40,878 nt of DNA, from positions 1 through 40,878 of the forward strand of contig CALDEM010000005.1 of assembly GCA_937942435.1 (NCBI GenBank), given 5' to 3'. This document shows, in pieces, positions 27,864-37,605 of this stretch (its first letter is position 1; each line of letters begins with the position of its first letter). Origin of the DNA: an uncultured Saprospiraceae bacterium (GTDB taxonomy: Bacteria; Bacteroidota; Bacteroidia; Chitinophagales; Saprospiraceae). The notes beneath the pieces were generated by a model. That model was not told the DNA's origin. It searched no databases and worked only from the letters and a program-made list of their open reading frames with translations. A program made the translations under genes and the position numbers.

Positions 27864-30800
27864 TCAAGACCCTCCATTTTTGATGATCTTCTTGAGTATG
27901 CTGATATCTACAGGAGGCTTCTTTTTGAGACTATCGATCATATTTTTTTTCTCACCAAACAAGTCTTCAATCTTTGTCATCAAGCTATCCACATTGCCAG
28001 CTTTTATACTATCTATGATGGCGCCACCTTGCTCTTTTATCTTATCTGTTTCTGTACTTACGAGATCTTCAAGTGATACGATATTAGAATCAACCATATT
28101 GGTGATCACTTCTTTTGTGCTATCTATTTTATTGAGGATCGCATCTTTCGTGCTATCGATCTTCTCTTGGACCATATCCCTGGTCGCCGATATTGTATCT
28201 TCTATGACGGTCTGTATACTATCTCTTGTATCCTCAAGAGTAGCAACAACTTGATCCTGGATGTTTTCTACCACAGATCCTCTTTTTAGATTGATCTTCT
28301 GTACTGAGAAGGTCGGCTTAGTGATGGATCCACCCATATACAGCACAACTTGTACCATGACATCATCAACAGAAGACTTCAGCTTATCTGAAAACTTAAA
28401 TTTGTCCTGAACAAATCCAATCAGCTGATCTGCCTTAAGCTTGTTTTTAGGGATATCGATGACTACCTGATAATCCAGATCTTGATTGAAGCCGTGGGAA
28501 CCACTCATGAACATTTGGATACCTTGTTTTTCTAATTCTATGCCCTTCACAACCACTTTGCCTTCTTCTACGACAAAGTACTTCTTGGTGTTAGATAATT
28601 GTAGTTCATGACCTTTATCAACCTGCACGATCTTTCTGATAAATGTATCTATCGGCAATAAGCTACTGATTTTGCCATCTTCAGTTTCTATCTCCCCATA
28701 TGCCGTAAGACTATTAAGATCTGGTATGTATGAAGAACTAAGATCCGACTGCCATTTTAGATTTCCAGAGTACTCACCTTCTATAAACTTTGCTATTGGT
28801 ATGAGTTTAGAAAAAAGTGCAAGATTGCTAGCGGTCTCGCCAAATTGTAATTGGTCTAACTGAAGATCGAGATCGATGTTAAAACCTTCCGGGCGATCCG
28901 TGTCAAATGTGCCAGTGAATAATATTTTTCCACCAAAGATGTTTCCTTCGTTTTTAAAGATGACTTTCTTTTCCTTTAGGCTTACTTGCCCAAGAGCTTT
29001 GGCTATGTCTATGTTTCTAAACTTGATCTCATCTGAACTATAGTCTATATCGAGATTGATATTTGCTGGTATGAGATCAGTATTTTCTACCACAAGACTT
29101 GTGTCCTCTGCTGACATAAATCGGTCAAGAGCTAAGCGATCAGACTTTATATTCACGGATCCTTCTAAGGTGTCACTATTGAGAACATAGCTAAGTATGT
29201 TTTTCAAGTCTGCTGTTCCTTCTAATTTTGAGCCCTTAAACTCCTCAATAGAAAAGACTGATTTGCTCAGTTTGTTATCAAGGTTGCCTGATGCTTCTAT
29301 GCTATTGAGGATATAATCACCATATAGTATTTTGGTAGCCTCTAGATTGTACTTGATGTTTGCTTTTGGTATGCTAAACGCTGAAGCAACAATGGTAGTG
29401 TCAGTTTCACCTGATAGAGCATTGAGATCTATTGTTTCTGCGACTATATTAGTTTCTCCAGTCACAACATGATTGCTGTCCAATGCTGCGCTAAGAGGTT
29501 GATTGATAGTGCCATGTATCTTTGCATTTATTGCCTTGCCATATTGTAGACTTTCTAATTTGTAACTCAGTGCATCTTTGTCCCCATCGATTGATCCGTG
29601 ACTGATAAAGATGGAACTTTCTCCATTTATATAATTGATGTTAGAGAGGGTTACATCACTTTCAAAGGCCTGATCAGAGACACGTGCGCTATTGTCGTTT
29701 GATATGGAAGCACCTCCACTAATCTTTCCTTTTATCAGACCGCTTAACTCAGAGGTCTCGCTGAGTACCAAGCTTTCCTTGAGGTCGCTTAAGTTGATAT
29801 CTCCTTCTATATTAAAAACAGTTTTACTGGCCACTCCATTTCTTACATCTACATCGCCATTCAGAAAGCTTTTACCACTCTTGATGTCAAGATCTTGTAT
29901 AATGATGGACTCGTACAATGTCTTGTTGGACTTATTTTCTGCTTTCATGTCAAATGACAACCTATCTATTTTGTTAGCCAGCCCTGGATATGATATGGAT
30001 CCATCTTTTGCATTTAGCTGTATCTTATAGAGAGGATATTTGTTGTTACTCGTTCCATTGACTTTGCCATTTAAAGCATAAGTGCCACTTGTGATGATAC
30101 TTCCATATTCATTTTTATAATACGTTGGTAGTAATGAGATTAACTTTTTTATACTTGTCGCAGGAGAATCAAACTTAAAGTTATAACCAGTATCATCGCT
30201 GCTGAGGCTGATGTAACCACCTATATTGATAGGTAGGTCATTGAGCGTTAGATCAGCAGTATTGACTTCTATTGTATCCGCAGCCGCATTGACTCGTAGT
30301 GCAGTGTTAGCTGATAAGGTTGCTTTGTATTTAGGTAGGATATGACCATAATCAAGGCCTATGTATCCATTCATTTTGCTTTCTACTATGATCTCAGATG
30401 ACTTATATTTTGCTTTACCTTCTATATCGATATCGCCAAGTTCAGTTGTCTGTCCTGCTTTGACATCCTTGTAAGAAAGCGTGCTGTTACTAATTGAAAA
30501 GTTGTTTATGTCAAAGTCCATAGCCGAAGAGCTTTCTTCGTTACTTTCTGGTAGAATGGAGTAATTGTTAGAACCATCTTTGAAAGCGACGAGATGGATC
30601 ATTGCGTCGTCGATATCGATGCCATTGACCTTTATAGTCTGACTACTCTTAAGTGCAGTCATGAGATCCACATCAAGGGATAATGAACCAACGCTCATAA
30701 GCTGGCTACTTTTTTGTCCTGCTTCAGAAGTTATACTCATGTTTTCAAGAGTGATACGTAGATCAGGAAATGACCGAAACAGAGACACATCGGCATCTTG

Positions 30801-30944
30801 GTATAAGATCGTTCCATCGATAGAAGTATTGGCTTCATCTACTGCTGCTTGGACAAGAGCTTCCTTATTGAACTCTATATATGCCACTGCTGCGATCAGA
30901 AGTATCATGATCAATCCAAATATTCTAATTCCCCACTTCTTCAT
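27864..30944 (-). CDS. AsmA-family large membrane-anchored protein
   Basis: About 1026 residues from the ATG at 30944; the frame opens at a TTG 30 bases earlier, but the ATG begins the conserved KKWGIRIFGLIMILLIAAVAY anchor. One N-terminal transmembrane segment is followed by a long periplasmic region of beta-strand repeats: YQDADVSLFRSFPDLRITLENMSI (a standard AsmA opening), many ISNSTLSYKD, DLTLNDLPI and similar units, and an AsmA_2-like C-terminal part (ELEKQGIQMFMSGSHGFNQDLDYQVVIDIP). Residues about 890-1010 become charged and helical with recurring I-D-S-T-K/R-D units. Family members are linked to outer-membrane assembly or lipid transport between membranes. It is a single gene upstream of the trp promoter region, with its own stop 112 bases before the trp leader start codon. 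Confidence 0.85.
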   Translation of the reverse strand: MKKWGIRIFGLIMILLIAAVAYIEFNKEALVQAAVDEANTSIDGTILYQDADVSLFRSFPDLRITLENMSITSEAGQKSSQLMSVGSLSLDVDLMTALKSSQTIKVNGIDIDDAMIHLVAFKDGSNNYSILPESNEESSSAMDFDINNFSISNSTLSYKDVKAGQTTELGDIDIEGKAKYKSSEIIVESKMNGYIGLDYGHILPKYKATLSANTALRVNAAADTIEVNTADLTLNDLPINIGGYISLSSDDTGYNFKFDSPATSIKKLISLLPTYYKNEYGSIITSGTYALNGKVNGTSNNKYPLYKIQLNAKDGSISYPGLANKIDRLSFDMKAENKSNKTLYESIIIQDLDIKSGKSFLNGDVDVRNGVASKTVFNIEGDINLSDLKESLVLSETSELSGLIKGKISGGASISNDNSARVSDQAFESDVTLSNINYINGESSIFISHGSIDGDKDALSYKLESLQYGKAINAKIHGTINQPLSAALDSNHVVTGETNIVAETIDLNALSGETDTTIVASAFSIPKANIKYNLEATKILYGDYILNSIEASGNLDNKLSKSVFSIEEFKGSKLEGTADLKNILSYVLNSDTLEGSVNIKSDRLALDRFMSAEDTSLVVENTDLIPANINLDIDYSSDEIKFRNIDIAKALGQVSLKEKKVIFKNEGNIFGGKILFTGTFDTDRPEGFNIDLDLQLDQLQFGETASNLALFSKLIPIAKFIEGEYSGNLKWQSDLSSSYIPDLNSLTAYGEIETEDGKISSLLPIDTFIRKIVQVDKGHELQLSNTKKYFVVEEGKVVVKGIELEKQGIQMFMSGSHGFNQDLDYQVVIDIPKNKLKADQLIGFVQDKFKFSDKLKSSVDDVMVQVVLYMGGSITKPTFSVQKINLKRGSVVENIQDQVVATLEDTRDSIQTVIEDTISATRDMVQEKIDSTKDAILNKIDSTKEVITNMVDSNIVSLEDLVSTETDKIKEQGGAIIDSIKAGNVDSLMTKIEDLFGEKKNMIDSLKKKPPVDISILKKIIKNGGS

Positions 30945-31139
30945 ACCTCTGTGTTTTATATTATTTGATGACAACCCATTAACGCTGATAGTTGGGCATT
31001 AATTGGTTCGATATCTAAGACGAATTGTTAAAGAGAAAGACATAAGGGTTTTCCCGGCTCTCATGAGAAGGATCGATAAAGGATACTCATTACTCTTGTT
31101 CTATGATGAACATTTGATCAGTATATATATCTTGTGACT

Positions 31140-32843
31140 ATGTCTACAAGTGATGGTGATATCCTCCTCAGCGTTACAGATCTCTATGTGAGATTTGACA
31201 ACAATGGTGCTACAACTGTAGCTGTAGATGATGTTTCTTTTGATCTACTGAGAAAGCAGAGTCTGGGTATAGTAGGTGAGTCAGGATCGGGCAAGTCAGT
31301 GACAAGTCTATCTATACTTAACTTGCTTAACGCTGACCCGCAAAACCATAACAGCGGCTCTATTCTGTTTTATGAAGGACTTGAGGCTCAAGACCTTTTA
31401 GCGGCAGAAGAGTCCACTCTTTATAAGATAAGGGGGCGTAAGATTAGCATTGTTTCTCAGGAGCCCATGAGTACTCTTAATCCAGTAAGGCGCTGCGGTG
31501 ATCAAGCCAAGGAGATCTTGGAGGTACATGACCTTGGACATAAGCATGAGCGTAAGGCCAAAATCATTGAGCTGTTCAAGCAGGTTTCTTTACCGGATGT
31601 TGAGCGGATATATGACTCATACCCTCACCAATTAAGTGGAGGACAATTGCAAAGAGTCAATATTGCGATGGCCTTAGCCTCTGATCCTGATATCATCATC
31701 TGTGATGAGCCTACAACCGCGTTGGATGTGACTGTACAGAGTCAGATCATTGATTTACTTAAGGATATTGTTTCTTCGCAGGACATAGCGTTGATTTTCA
31801 TTAGTCACGATCTTGATGTTGTAGCAGACATTTGCGACAGCGTAATAGTTATGTATCAAGGTAAAATCGTTGAAAAAGGCTCCCTCCCTAAGACTTTTAC
31901 TACTCCTCATCATCCATATACCAAGGCATTGTTATCATGCAAGCCCACCAAGGACAATAGAGACAAGATATTGCCTACAGTTGATATGATTGTTGGGGGA
32001 GCATATGTCCCTGCTAAGAGACAGTATGTATCAACAGGATCTGAAGATAAGGTGGTGTCTGTTCAAAATCTTAGTGTTTATTTTCCTAATAAGAGAACTA
32101 CTTTTTTTGGACCTAAGTCCTATGTTAAGGCAGTAGATGATTTATCATTTGATATCCGTCAGAGCGAAATCCTAGGTATAGTAGGAGAGTCCGGATCTGG
32201 CAAGTCTACGGTAGCCAATTGTATAGCTGGACTGATCGAGCCTACCAAAGGAACGATGACGTATAAGGGCAATCAGTTGACTAAGAGAGCATTAAACAAA
32301 GATAAAAAGCTTAGAACAAGTATACAGTTGGTCTTTCAAGACCCATATAGTTCTCTCAATCCTAAAATGACTATCGGGGATGCTATCAAAGAACCATTGA
32401 GATATCATAAGATAGTTGCCAAGGAGCGACTATCTGAAGAGCTCAGCAAACTGCTCCATCAAGTAGGCCTCGATGATACCTACACCGATAGATATCCTCA
32501 TCAATTGTCAGGAGGTCAAAGACAAAGAGTATGTATAGCTAGAGCACTCTCGGTAAGACCCGATCTCTTGATCTGCGATGAGAGTGTATCTGCTCTGGAT
32601 GTATCTGTCCAAGCTCAGATTCTTAACCTACTAGACCAACTGCGCGCAGACCTCAAGCTGACTATACTTTTTATCAGCCATGATTTGTCAGTTGTTCATT
32701 ATTTATGTGATGCGGTCATTGTCATGAAAAATGGTAAAATCGTAGAGAGAGGTAGTGCGACTAAGGTCATGTTAGAGCCTGTTCACAAATACACAAAAAA
32801 GCTAATCAGTAGTCTCCCAAAGCCCATATCTGAGATTTTCTGA
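31140..32843 (+). CDS. Fused dipeptide/oligopeptide ABC transporter ATPase (DppD-DppF type)
   Basis: 567 residues with two complete ABC ATPase halves in one chain. Half 1: Walker A GESGSGKS (residues 46-53), signature LSGGQLQR, Walker B IIICDEPTTALD, H-loop ISHD, and the peptide-ABC extension HHPYTKALLSC. Half 2 starts near residue 310: GESGSGKST, FQDPYSSLNP, LSGGQRQR, LLICDESVSALD, ISHD, KYTKKLISSLP. The frame is open from GTG 31134, but the ATG two codons later is the better start. This matches the YejF/GsiA-like fused ATPases that energise peptide importers. The permease and binding-protein genes are not nearby. Confidence 0.92.
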   Translation: MSTSDGDILLSVTDLYVRFDNNGATTVAVDDVSFDLLRKQSLGIVGESGSGKSVTSLSILNLLNADPQNHNSGSILFYEGLEAQDLLAAEESTLYKIRGRKISIVSQEPMSTLNPVRRCGDQAKEILEVHDLGHKHERKAKIIELFKQVSLPDVERIYDSYPHQLSGGQLQRVNIAMALASDPDIIICDEPTTALDVTVQSQIIDLLKDIVSSQDIALIFISHDLDVVADICDSVIVMYQGKIVEKGSLPKTFTTPHHPYTKALLSCKPTKDNRDKILPTVDMIVGGAYVPAKRQYVSTGSEDKVVSVQNLSVYFPNKRTTFFGPKSYVKAVDDLSFDIRQSEILGIVGESGSGKSTVANCIAGLIEPTKGTMTYKGNQLTKRALNKDKKLRTSIQLVFQDPYSSLNPKMTIGDAIKEPLRYHKIVAKERLSEELSKLLHQVGLDDTYTDRYPHQLSGGQRQRVCIARALSVRPDLLICDESVSALDVSVQAQILNLLDQLRADLKLTILFISHDLSVVHYLCDAVIVMKNGKIVERGSATKVMLEPVHKYTKKLISSLPKPISEIF

Positions 32844-32945
32844 TATTAATTTTAACTAATCTGTAACTTTTTGAAGCGTTTGTGCGTATTAACTATAGAC
32901 ACGCTTGACTAAGCGATCTGACTCACAACTGAAACCTTTATTTGC

Positions 32946-33152
32946 ATGAAACCTAAGGCTAAATCAAAACGCTCTTTCTCAGCAGTTTTCTTGGTTTTCG
33001 CTTCGCTGCTGTTTTACATGACTTCTTTTTTTTCACCAGATAGCACATCTATAGCTTCGAGCAGTATGTTCAGTAGCTCAACAGCTACAGACAACTTGGA
33101 TATCACCAATGTCGTCCAATTTCTATTGGAAGTTGTAGCTTATTCTCTTTAA
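32946..33152 (+). CDS. Possible small membrane/secreted peptide, overlaps the fmt 3' end
   Basis: A 68-residue frame with ATG start, a basic N-terminus (MKPKAKSKR) and one hydrophobic segment (AVFLVFASLLFYMTSFF), followed by a Ser/Thr-rich tail. The last 50 bases are antisense to the end of fmt. The N-terminal half looks like a genuine anchor or signal; the tail could be accidental. It occupies most of the 259-base gap between the ABC gene and fmt, where I see nothing else. Confidence 0.3.
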   Translation: MKPKAKSKRSFSAVFLVFASLLFYMTSFFSPDSTSIASSSMFSSSTATDNLDITNVVQFLLEVVAYSL

Positions 33153-34074
33153 GATTTATTCCGTTTAGAAAGTCTTTAACGGGCATCCGTTTTTTTCCTT
33201 CGTATTGTACTTCGTCTAAGAAGATGAGACCGTCCTCACAGGCTACTGATAGATATGACTTACCATCAGAGTGATATGATCCAGGCTCATATTGATGTTT
33301 GTGATAAGAGTATCGACACTTGTAGACCTTCAGTTTCCGTTGACCAAGTCTTGTCCAAGCCACAGGGTAAGGGCTTAGCCCTCTTACCTTATTGTATAGG
33401 TCTTCTACGTTGTGATTCCATTCGAGCTTGCAGTTATCGTGATAGAGCTTTGGTGCTTTGGTGACGGCACTTATGTCTTGCTCGATTAAGGCGATTGTCC
33501 CTTGACACAAGGCATTCATGGTCTTGGTAACAAGCTGCGCCCCGACTTCCATCATGATGTCATGTATATCATTGAGATAGGCGTTCTTTTTTATGAGTAT
33601 CCTCTCTTGATATGCGATGCTGCCGGTATCTATCTCATGCTTTAGTTTAAAGGTTGTGACACCCGTATACTCTTCACCTCGGATGATCGCCCAGTTGATC
33701 GGTGCTGCTCCCCTATATTTGGGTAATAAGGATCCATGTAGATTATAGGTGCCATACTTAGGCATGTCCCAGACTGATTGAGGGAGCATCCTAAAAGCTA
33801 CAACCACTTGCACATTAGCCTTTAGAGATTTTAGCTCTTGCTGAAACTCTTCATTTTTGAGATTAGTTGGTTGCATCACCTTGAGATCCTTACTAATAGC
33901 GTACTTTTTTATCGCCGAAGTGATCACTTGCTTCATACCTCTTCCTCCTTTGCGGTCAGGTGCGGTGATTACACCAACGACGTTGTACGCACCTTCGATT
34001 AAGGCCTTTAGTGACGCTACTGCAAATTCTGGAGTGCCTAAAAAGACAATTCTTAAATCCTTCTTATCAACCAT
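33103..34074 (-). CDS. fmt: Methionyl-tRNA formyltransferase
   Basis: Formylates initiator Met-tRNA using 10-formyl-tetrahydrofolate. 323 residues, close to the usual length of about 310-320. It has the N-terminal RIVFLGTPEFAVASL, the hydrolase/transferase core NLHGSLLPKYRGAAPINWAI with catalytic N111 and H113, and D149 in HEIDTGSI. The C-terminal tRNA-binding part contains NKVRGLSPYPVAWT. ATG start. It is not next to def or other translation genes here, and converges with the ABC gene. Confidence 0.97.
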   Translation of the reverse strand: MVDKKDLRIVFLGTPEFAVASLKALIEGAYNVVGVITAPDRKGGRGMKQVITSAIKKYAISKDLKVMQPTNLKNEEFQQELKSLKANVQVVVAFRMLPQSVWDMPKYGTYNLHGSLLPKYRGAAPINWAIIRGEEYTGVTTFKLKHEIDTGSIAYQERILIKKNAYLNDIHDIMMEVGAQLVTKTMNALCQGTIALIEQDISAVTKAPKLYHDNCKLEWNHNVEDLYNKVRGLSPYPVAWTRLGQRKLKVYKCRYSYHKHQYEPGSYHSDGKSYLSVACEDGLIFLDEVQYEGKKRMPVKDFLNGINLKENKLQLPIEIGRHW

Positions 34075-34207
34075 TTATTCTTATCAGCTGGCAAATATCA
34101 GCGATTTTGAGGTAACCACACCCATAAAATCAATCGACACATTATATTAGCATTTTATATTATATGTGACTTTTTAGAGCATTTTCGTCATATAAGAGAT
34201 TAGTCCT

Positions 34208-36085
34208 ATGAAGTACGTATTAACATTTTCCATCCTGATGCATACGATTTGCGCTTTTAGCCAGTTCGATATCGAAGGATATGTATATGAGACTGGCAAC
34301 AGAGGGTACATTGATGGAGCGACTGTAACCCTTTCCAATCTCGATCAAACAGAGTTTTACGCACAGACCACATCTGACGTTTCAGGTATTTATAAGTTTT
34401 CAGTTACTCAAGTTGGACCACTACTTTTAAATATAGAGAAACCGCCTTTTTTTGATTACCAAGAACCTTTAGAGATACCTTCAGGGCAGTCGGATAAGAT
34501 GTTTCTGAAGCATGAGATCCAACGTAAACCAGGCTACATATTCGACATTACATTAGCAGAGAAAGATCCTGATCCGGACGCCTATAAAGAAGCGCTACAT
34601 GGAGCACTGATAGAGGTGTATAACAATACAAAGAAGAGAGAAGAGCTAGTTATCAGAGACTTACAGACACCAGACTTTCAAGTTGATTTTATAAAAGGTA
34701 ATCACTACACTATTTTGGTGCGCAAAGAAGGCTTTATAGCAAAGAGGATGGAGGCCTTTGTAGATGTAAAAGGTTGCATCTTATGTTTTGAAGGAATAGG
34801 AGAGATAACCCCAGGTGTGATGGATAACCTGACACAATCAAACACCATGGGCGTTCTTTTGGCTAATGTTGAGATGGATCGTTATTTTGAAGGAAAAGTA
34901 ATTGGACTCAATGACATTTACTATGAGACTAACAAATCAGCTATCACAAGTGAAGCAAGAGTCGCCCTAGATAAGGTCGCTAGATTTATAAAAGACAATC
35001 CCGATATGTCTATCGAGTTAGGTTCTCATACTGATAGCCGAGGGAAGTCCAGCTACAACAGATCATTATCTGATAAGAGAGCAAAGGCAGCTGTAGCCTA
35101 TTTGACCGATTATAAAGGAGTCTCTCCTGATAGACTGGTTGCTAGAGGTTATGGAGAAGATATTCCTACTAATAAGTGTCGTGATGGAGTGTCTTGTACA
35201 GAAGAAGAATATGCAGTCAATCGAAGAACAGAATTAAAGATTCTAAAGGTGACAAGCGAGTTAGGATTTAGAACCTTGCAGCAGATGAAGACTGAAGAAC
35301 ACATGGATGAGATACTCAGTGACCTAGATGCAGCCGGACAGATACGTGTTCCTGAAGATGGTAATGTGGAAGATGCCATTGCAGCGAGAGAAGCAGGTGC
35401 TCAAGTCGAAATTGAAAAATCCAAAGCAGATAATAATGAGAAACAGAGACAAGAAGAAGCTTATAGGGTAGAAGAAATTAGAAAGCAGCGGCAGAGGGAA
35501 GAGGTGATTAGAGCTGAAGAAATTAGAAAGCAGGAGCAGAAAGAAGAAGAAATTAGAGCTGAAGAAATTATAAAGCAACAAGCAAAATTAGAATTAGAAA
35601 AGAAAGATAGTGAAGCGGCTTTTGCGGAGCAGCGAAGATTAGAATCTGAAAAAATGAAGATTGCTGAAGCTCGGGTGCAAAAAGAAAAATTGGAAATCGG
35701 AAATAAACTAAAATCAGAACAAACTATTACTGAAGAAAAACGAGAAGATATACCTTCAGATAGTGATTCACCACGAAGCGGTTTAGAAAGTTGGATCGCC
35801 AATCAGGCTGTCCCTGTTGAAGAAGATCCTTCAAGATATAGTGATACGTATTCTGGTTATAAGATTGTTATTTTATTTAGTAGATATGCTTTAACAAAAG
35901 AGCATCCAATGTTTATGAGATTCAAGGATATGGACGTATATACTACTGCTGATGGCAATAAACTCTATATGATAGAATCTTTCCAAACAAGAAAAGAAGC
36001 TGAAAGTAGGTTGAATAAAAGATTTAAGTCCTCTTTCCCTAACTCATATGTCGTTGGCTTTTCTGATGGTATTATTACCGACTAA
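34208..36085 (+). CDS. OmpA-family protein with N-terminal regulatory-like domain, coiled coil and SPOR-like C-terminus
   Basis: 625 residues. The signal peptide MKYVLTFSILMHTICAFSQ leads into a carboxypeptidase-regulatory-like beta domain (about 21-95) and a second similar unit (about 105-190). An OmpA_C peptidoglycan-binding domain spans about 233-348 (IYYETNKSAIT, ELGSHTDSRG, YNRSLSDKRAKAAVAYL, RGYGED, NRRTELKI). Residues about 400-525 are a Glu/Lys/Arg-rich coiled coil with repeated EEIRKQ units. The last 75 residues (YSGYKIVILFSRYALT to SYVVGFSDG) resemble a SPOR domain. It probably links the outer membrane to peptidoglycan. Its 3' end overlaps the convergent DUF5683 gene by 11 bases. 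Confidence 0.88.
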   Translation: MKYVLTFSILMHTICAFSQFDIEGYVYETGNRGYIDGATVTLSNLDQTEFYAQTTSDVSGIYKFSVTQVGPLLLNIEKPPFFDYQEPLEIPSGQSDKMFLKHEIQRKPGYIFDITLAEKDPDPDAYKEALHGALIEVYNNTKKREELVIRDLQTPDFQVDFIKGNHYTILVRKEGFIAKRMEAFVDVKGCILCFEGIGEITPGVMDNLTQSNTMGVLLANVEMDRYFEGKVIGLNDIYYETNKSAITSEARVALDKVARFIKDNPDMSIELGSHTDSRGKSSYNRSLSDKRAKAAVAYLTDYKGVSPDRLVARGYGEDIPTNKCRDGVSCTEEEYAVNRRTELKILKVTSELGFRTLQQMKTEEHMDEILSDLDAAGQIRVPEDGNVEDAIAAREAGAQVEIEKSKADNNEKQRQEEAYRVEEIRKQRQREEVIRAEEIRKQEQKEEEIRAEEIIKQQAKLELEKKDSEAAFAEQRRLESEKMKIAEARVQKEKLEIGNKLKSEQTITEEKREDIPSDSDSPRSGLESWIANQAVPVEEDPSRYSDTYSGYKIVILFSRYALTKEHPMFMRFKDMDVYTTADGNKLYMIESFQTRKEAESRLNKRFKSSFPNSYVVGFSDGIITD

Positions 36086-36701
36086 CTTTTGATTTATTCA
36101 AAGGAATCCTCATAGTAACGATGTCTATTTGGGGGGGGACAAAGCCGCTATCATTTTGATGGAGATTATGATAACTTAAATCTTCATCAGTATCAAAATT
36201 TATAAGATGGCGATCAACAAAAGCTTCAACTATTGTGAGAAGGTGGGCGCCACCCATGATTAACCAAGCAGTTTCTTTACTGCCACGAGCATCATTCCAC
36301 TCACCAAAGACGTCATTCTCTGTTATGATGGTTTGATTCATCATGTCATCCACTCTGATACATTGATCAGAAGGTGTAGGATCTGCTTCGATATATGATC
36401 TTCTACATTCACTTAAAGATCTGACCTCACTGATGGATTCAGTTAAGTTCTTGATGGCGAAGTACTCGATAGTAAGTGCGATTGGTACTTTCCAATATTT
36501 CTTGTTGTATGCTTGACCGCCTCCAGGTATGCCAAGTGCAATTAAAGCAGCCTTGCCTGGCTCGCCGTAGAAAATAGATGTGAAAGAATTTGATTTATTT
36601 TCTCTTGAGATTTGAGTAGTGTCAGGCAGAGACGCCTGAGCATATGATATATTATATGCAGCGATTATTATAAAAACAAATATCAGCTTTTTTATAATCA
36701 T
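36075..36701 (-). CDS. DUF5683-type membrane protein
   Basis: 208 residues with a signal peptide (KKLIFVFIIIAAYNISYAQ), then a short region SIFYGEPGKAALIALGIPGGGQAYNKKYWKVPIAL that is the hallmark of DUF5683, a second hydrophobic segment (AWLIMGGAHLLTIVEAFVD), and a polar tail. In Bacteroidota this family is regularly encoded after parA and parB, as here (5 bases after parB). Its function is unknown. An eight-base C run in the coding strand (36138-36131) near the 3' end is a possible slippage site. Confidence 0.85.
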   Translation of the reverse strand: MIIKKLIFVFIIIAAYNISYAQASLPDTTQISRENKSNSFTSIFYGEPGKAALIALGIPGGGQAYNKKYWKVPIALTIEYFAIKNLTESISEVRSLSECRRSYIEADPTPSDQCIRVDDMMNQTIITENDVFGEWNDARGSKETAWLIMGGAHLLTIVEAFVDRHLINFDTDEDLSYHNLHQNDSGFVPPQIDIVTMRIPLNKSKVSR

Positions 36702-36706
36702 GATTT

Positions 36707-37594
36707 CTACTTATCCATGATAGCCTCTATGATGTCATTTAGTTCATCGTCTGATGAAAATGGAATTTTCATAGTCCCAATACCTTTGATATTGCGACTG
36801 ATCTGTACTTTCGATCCTAAGTATTCGGACAACTGATTCTTTAAGCTTTCTAAGTTGGCATCTTTTGGGTTAGGTGATTGAGATGCAGCATTTTTTGTGG
36901 AGCGATTTTTTATGAGGCTTTCCGTAGCCCTCACGGATAAGTCATTCGTTAATATTTCCCCTAAATACATAGTTTGCATTTCTATGCGCTCTACTCCGCC
37001 TAAGACTTTTGCATGACCAAGTGATATCTGACTACTTTTGAGAGCACTTTGTACCGAGGGGGATAGCTTCAATAAGCGGAGGTAGTTACTTATGCTACTA
37101 CGTTTCTTACCCAGTCTTGATGATAGTTCTTCATGTGTTAAGGCGCATTCATCGATGAGACGCTGATAGCTGATTGATATCTCTATGGGATTAAGATCGG
37201 CTCTTTGTATATTTTCTAGAAGAGCCATCTCTAACATCGTCTGATCATCTGCCTCTATGATATGTACTGGTACTTTTTCTAATTTTAGTTGTTTAGCGGC
37301 TCGCCATCTTCTTTCTCCCGATATGATTTGATAAGTCTTTCCGTTGAGTTTTCTTACAGCGATGGGTTGTATGATGCCATGAGTAGAGATAGATGTAACA
37401 AGTTCTTCGAGTTGTTCTTCATCAAACTCTCTCCTGGGTTGAAAAGGGTTGGCTTCTATTTGTTTTATAGGTAACTCTCTACTTACATTTAGAGCTGATG
37501 CTGCTGGATGCGACTTTGCCTTCTCCTTTTTATCAATATTTGAAAGTAAAGCCCTTATCCCTTTACCTACTTCTTTTTTATTTGATTTGCTCAT
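36707..37594 (-). CDS. parB: Chromosome-partitioning protein ParB
   Basis: 295 residues. It binds parS, acts as a CTP-dependent DNA clamp and stimulates ParA. Motifs: ParB/Srx core with GERRWR (93-98) and ENIQR (127-131), a helix-turn-helix around 150-175 (THEELSSRLGKKRSSISNYLRLLKL), and a C-terminal dimerisation segment. It follows parA by 11 bases, and both are read from the same strand. No consensus parS site was seen in this window. Confidence 0.95.
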   Translation of the reverse strand: MSKSNKKEVGKGIRALLSNIDKKEKAKSHPAASALNVSRELPIKQIEANPFQPRREFDEEQLEELVTSISTHGIIQPIAVRKLNGKTYQIISGERRWRAAKQLKLEKVPVHIIEADDQTMLEMALLENIQRADLNPIEISISYQRLIDECALTHEELSSRLGKKRSSISNYLRLLKLSPSVQSALKSSQISLGHAKVLGGVERIEMQTMYLGEILTNDLSVRATESLIKNRSTKNAASQSPNPKDANLESLKNQLSEYLGSKVQISRNIKGIGTMKIPFSSDDELNDIIEAIMDK

Positions 37595-37605
37595 GGCAAT
37601 GATCT

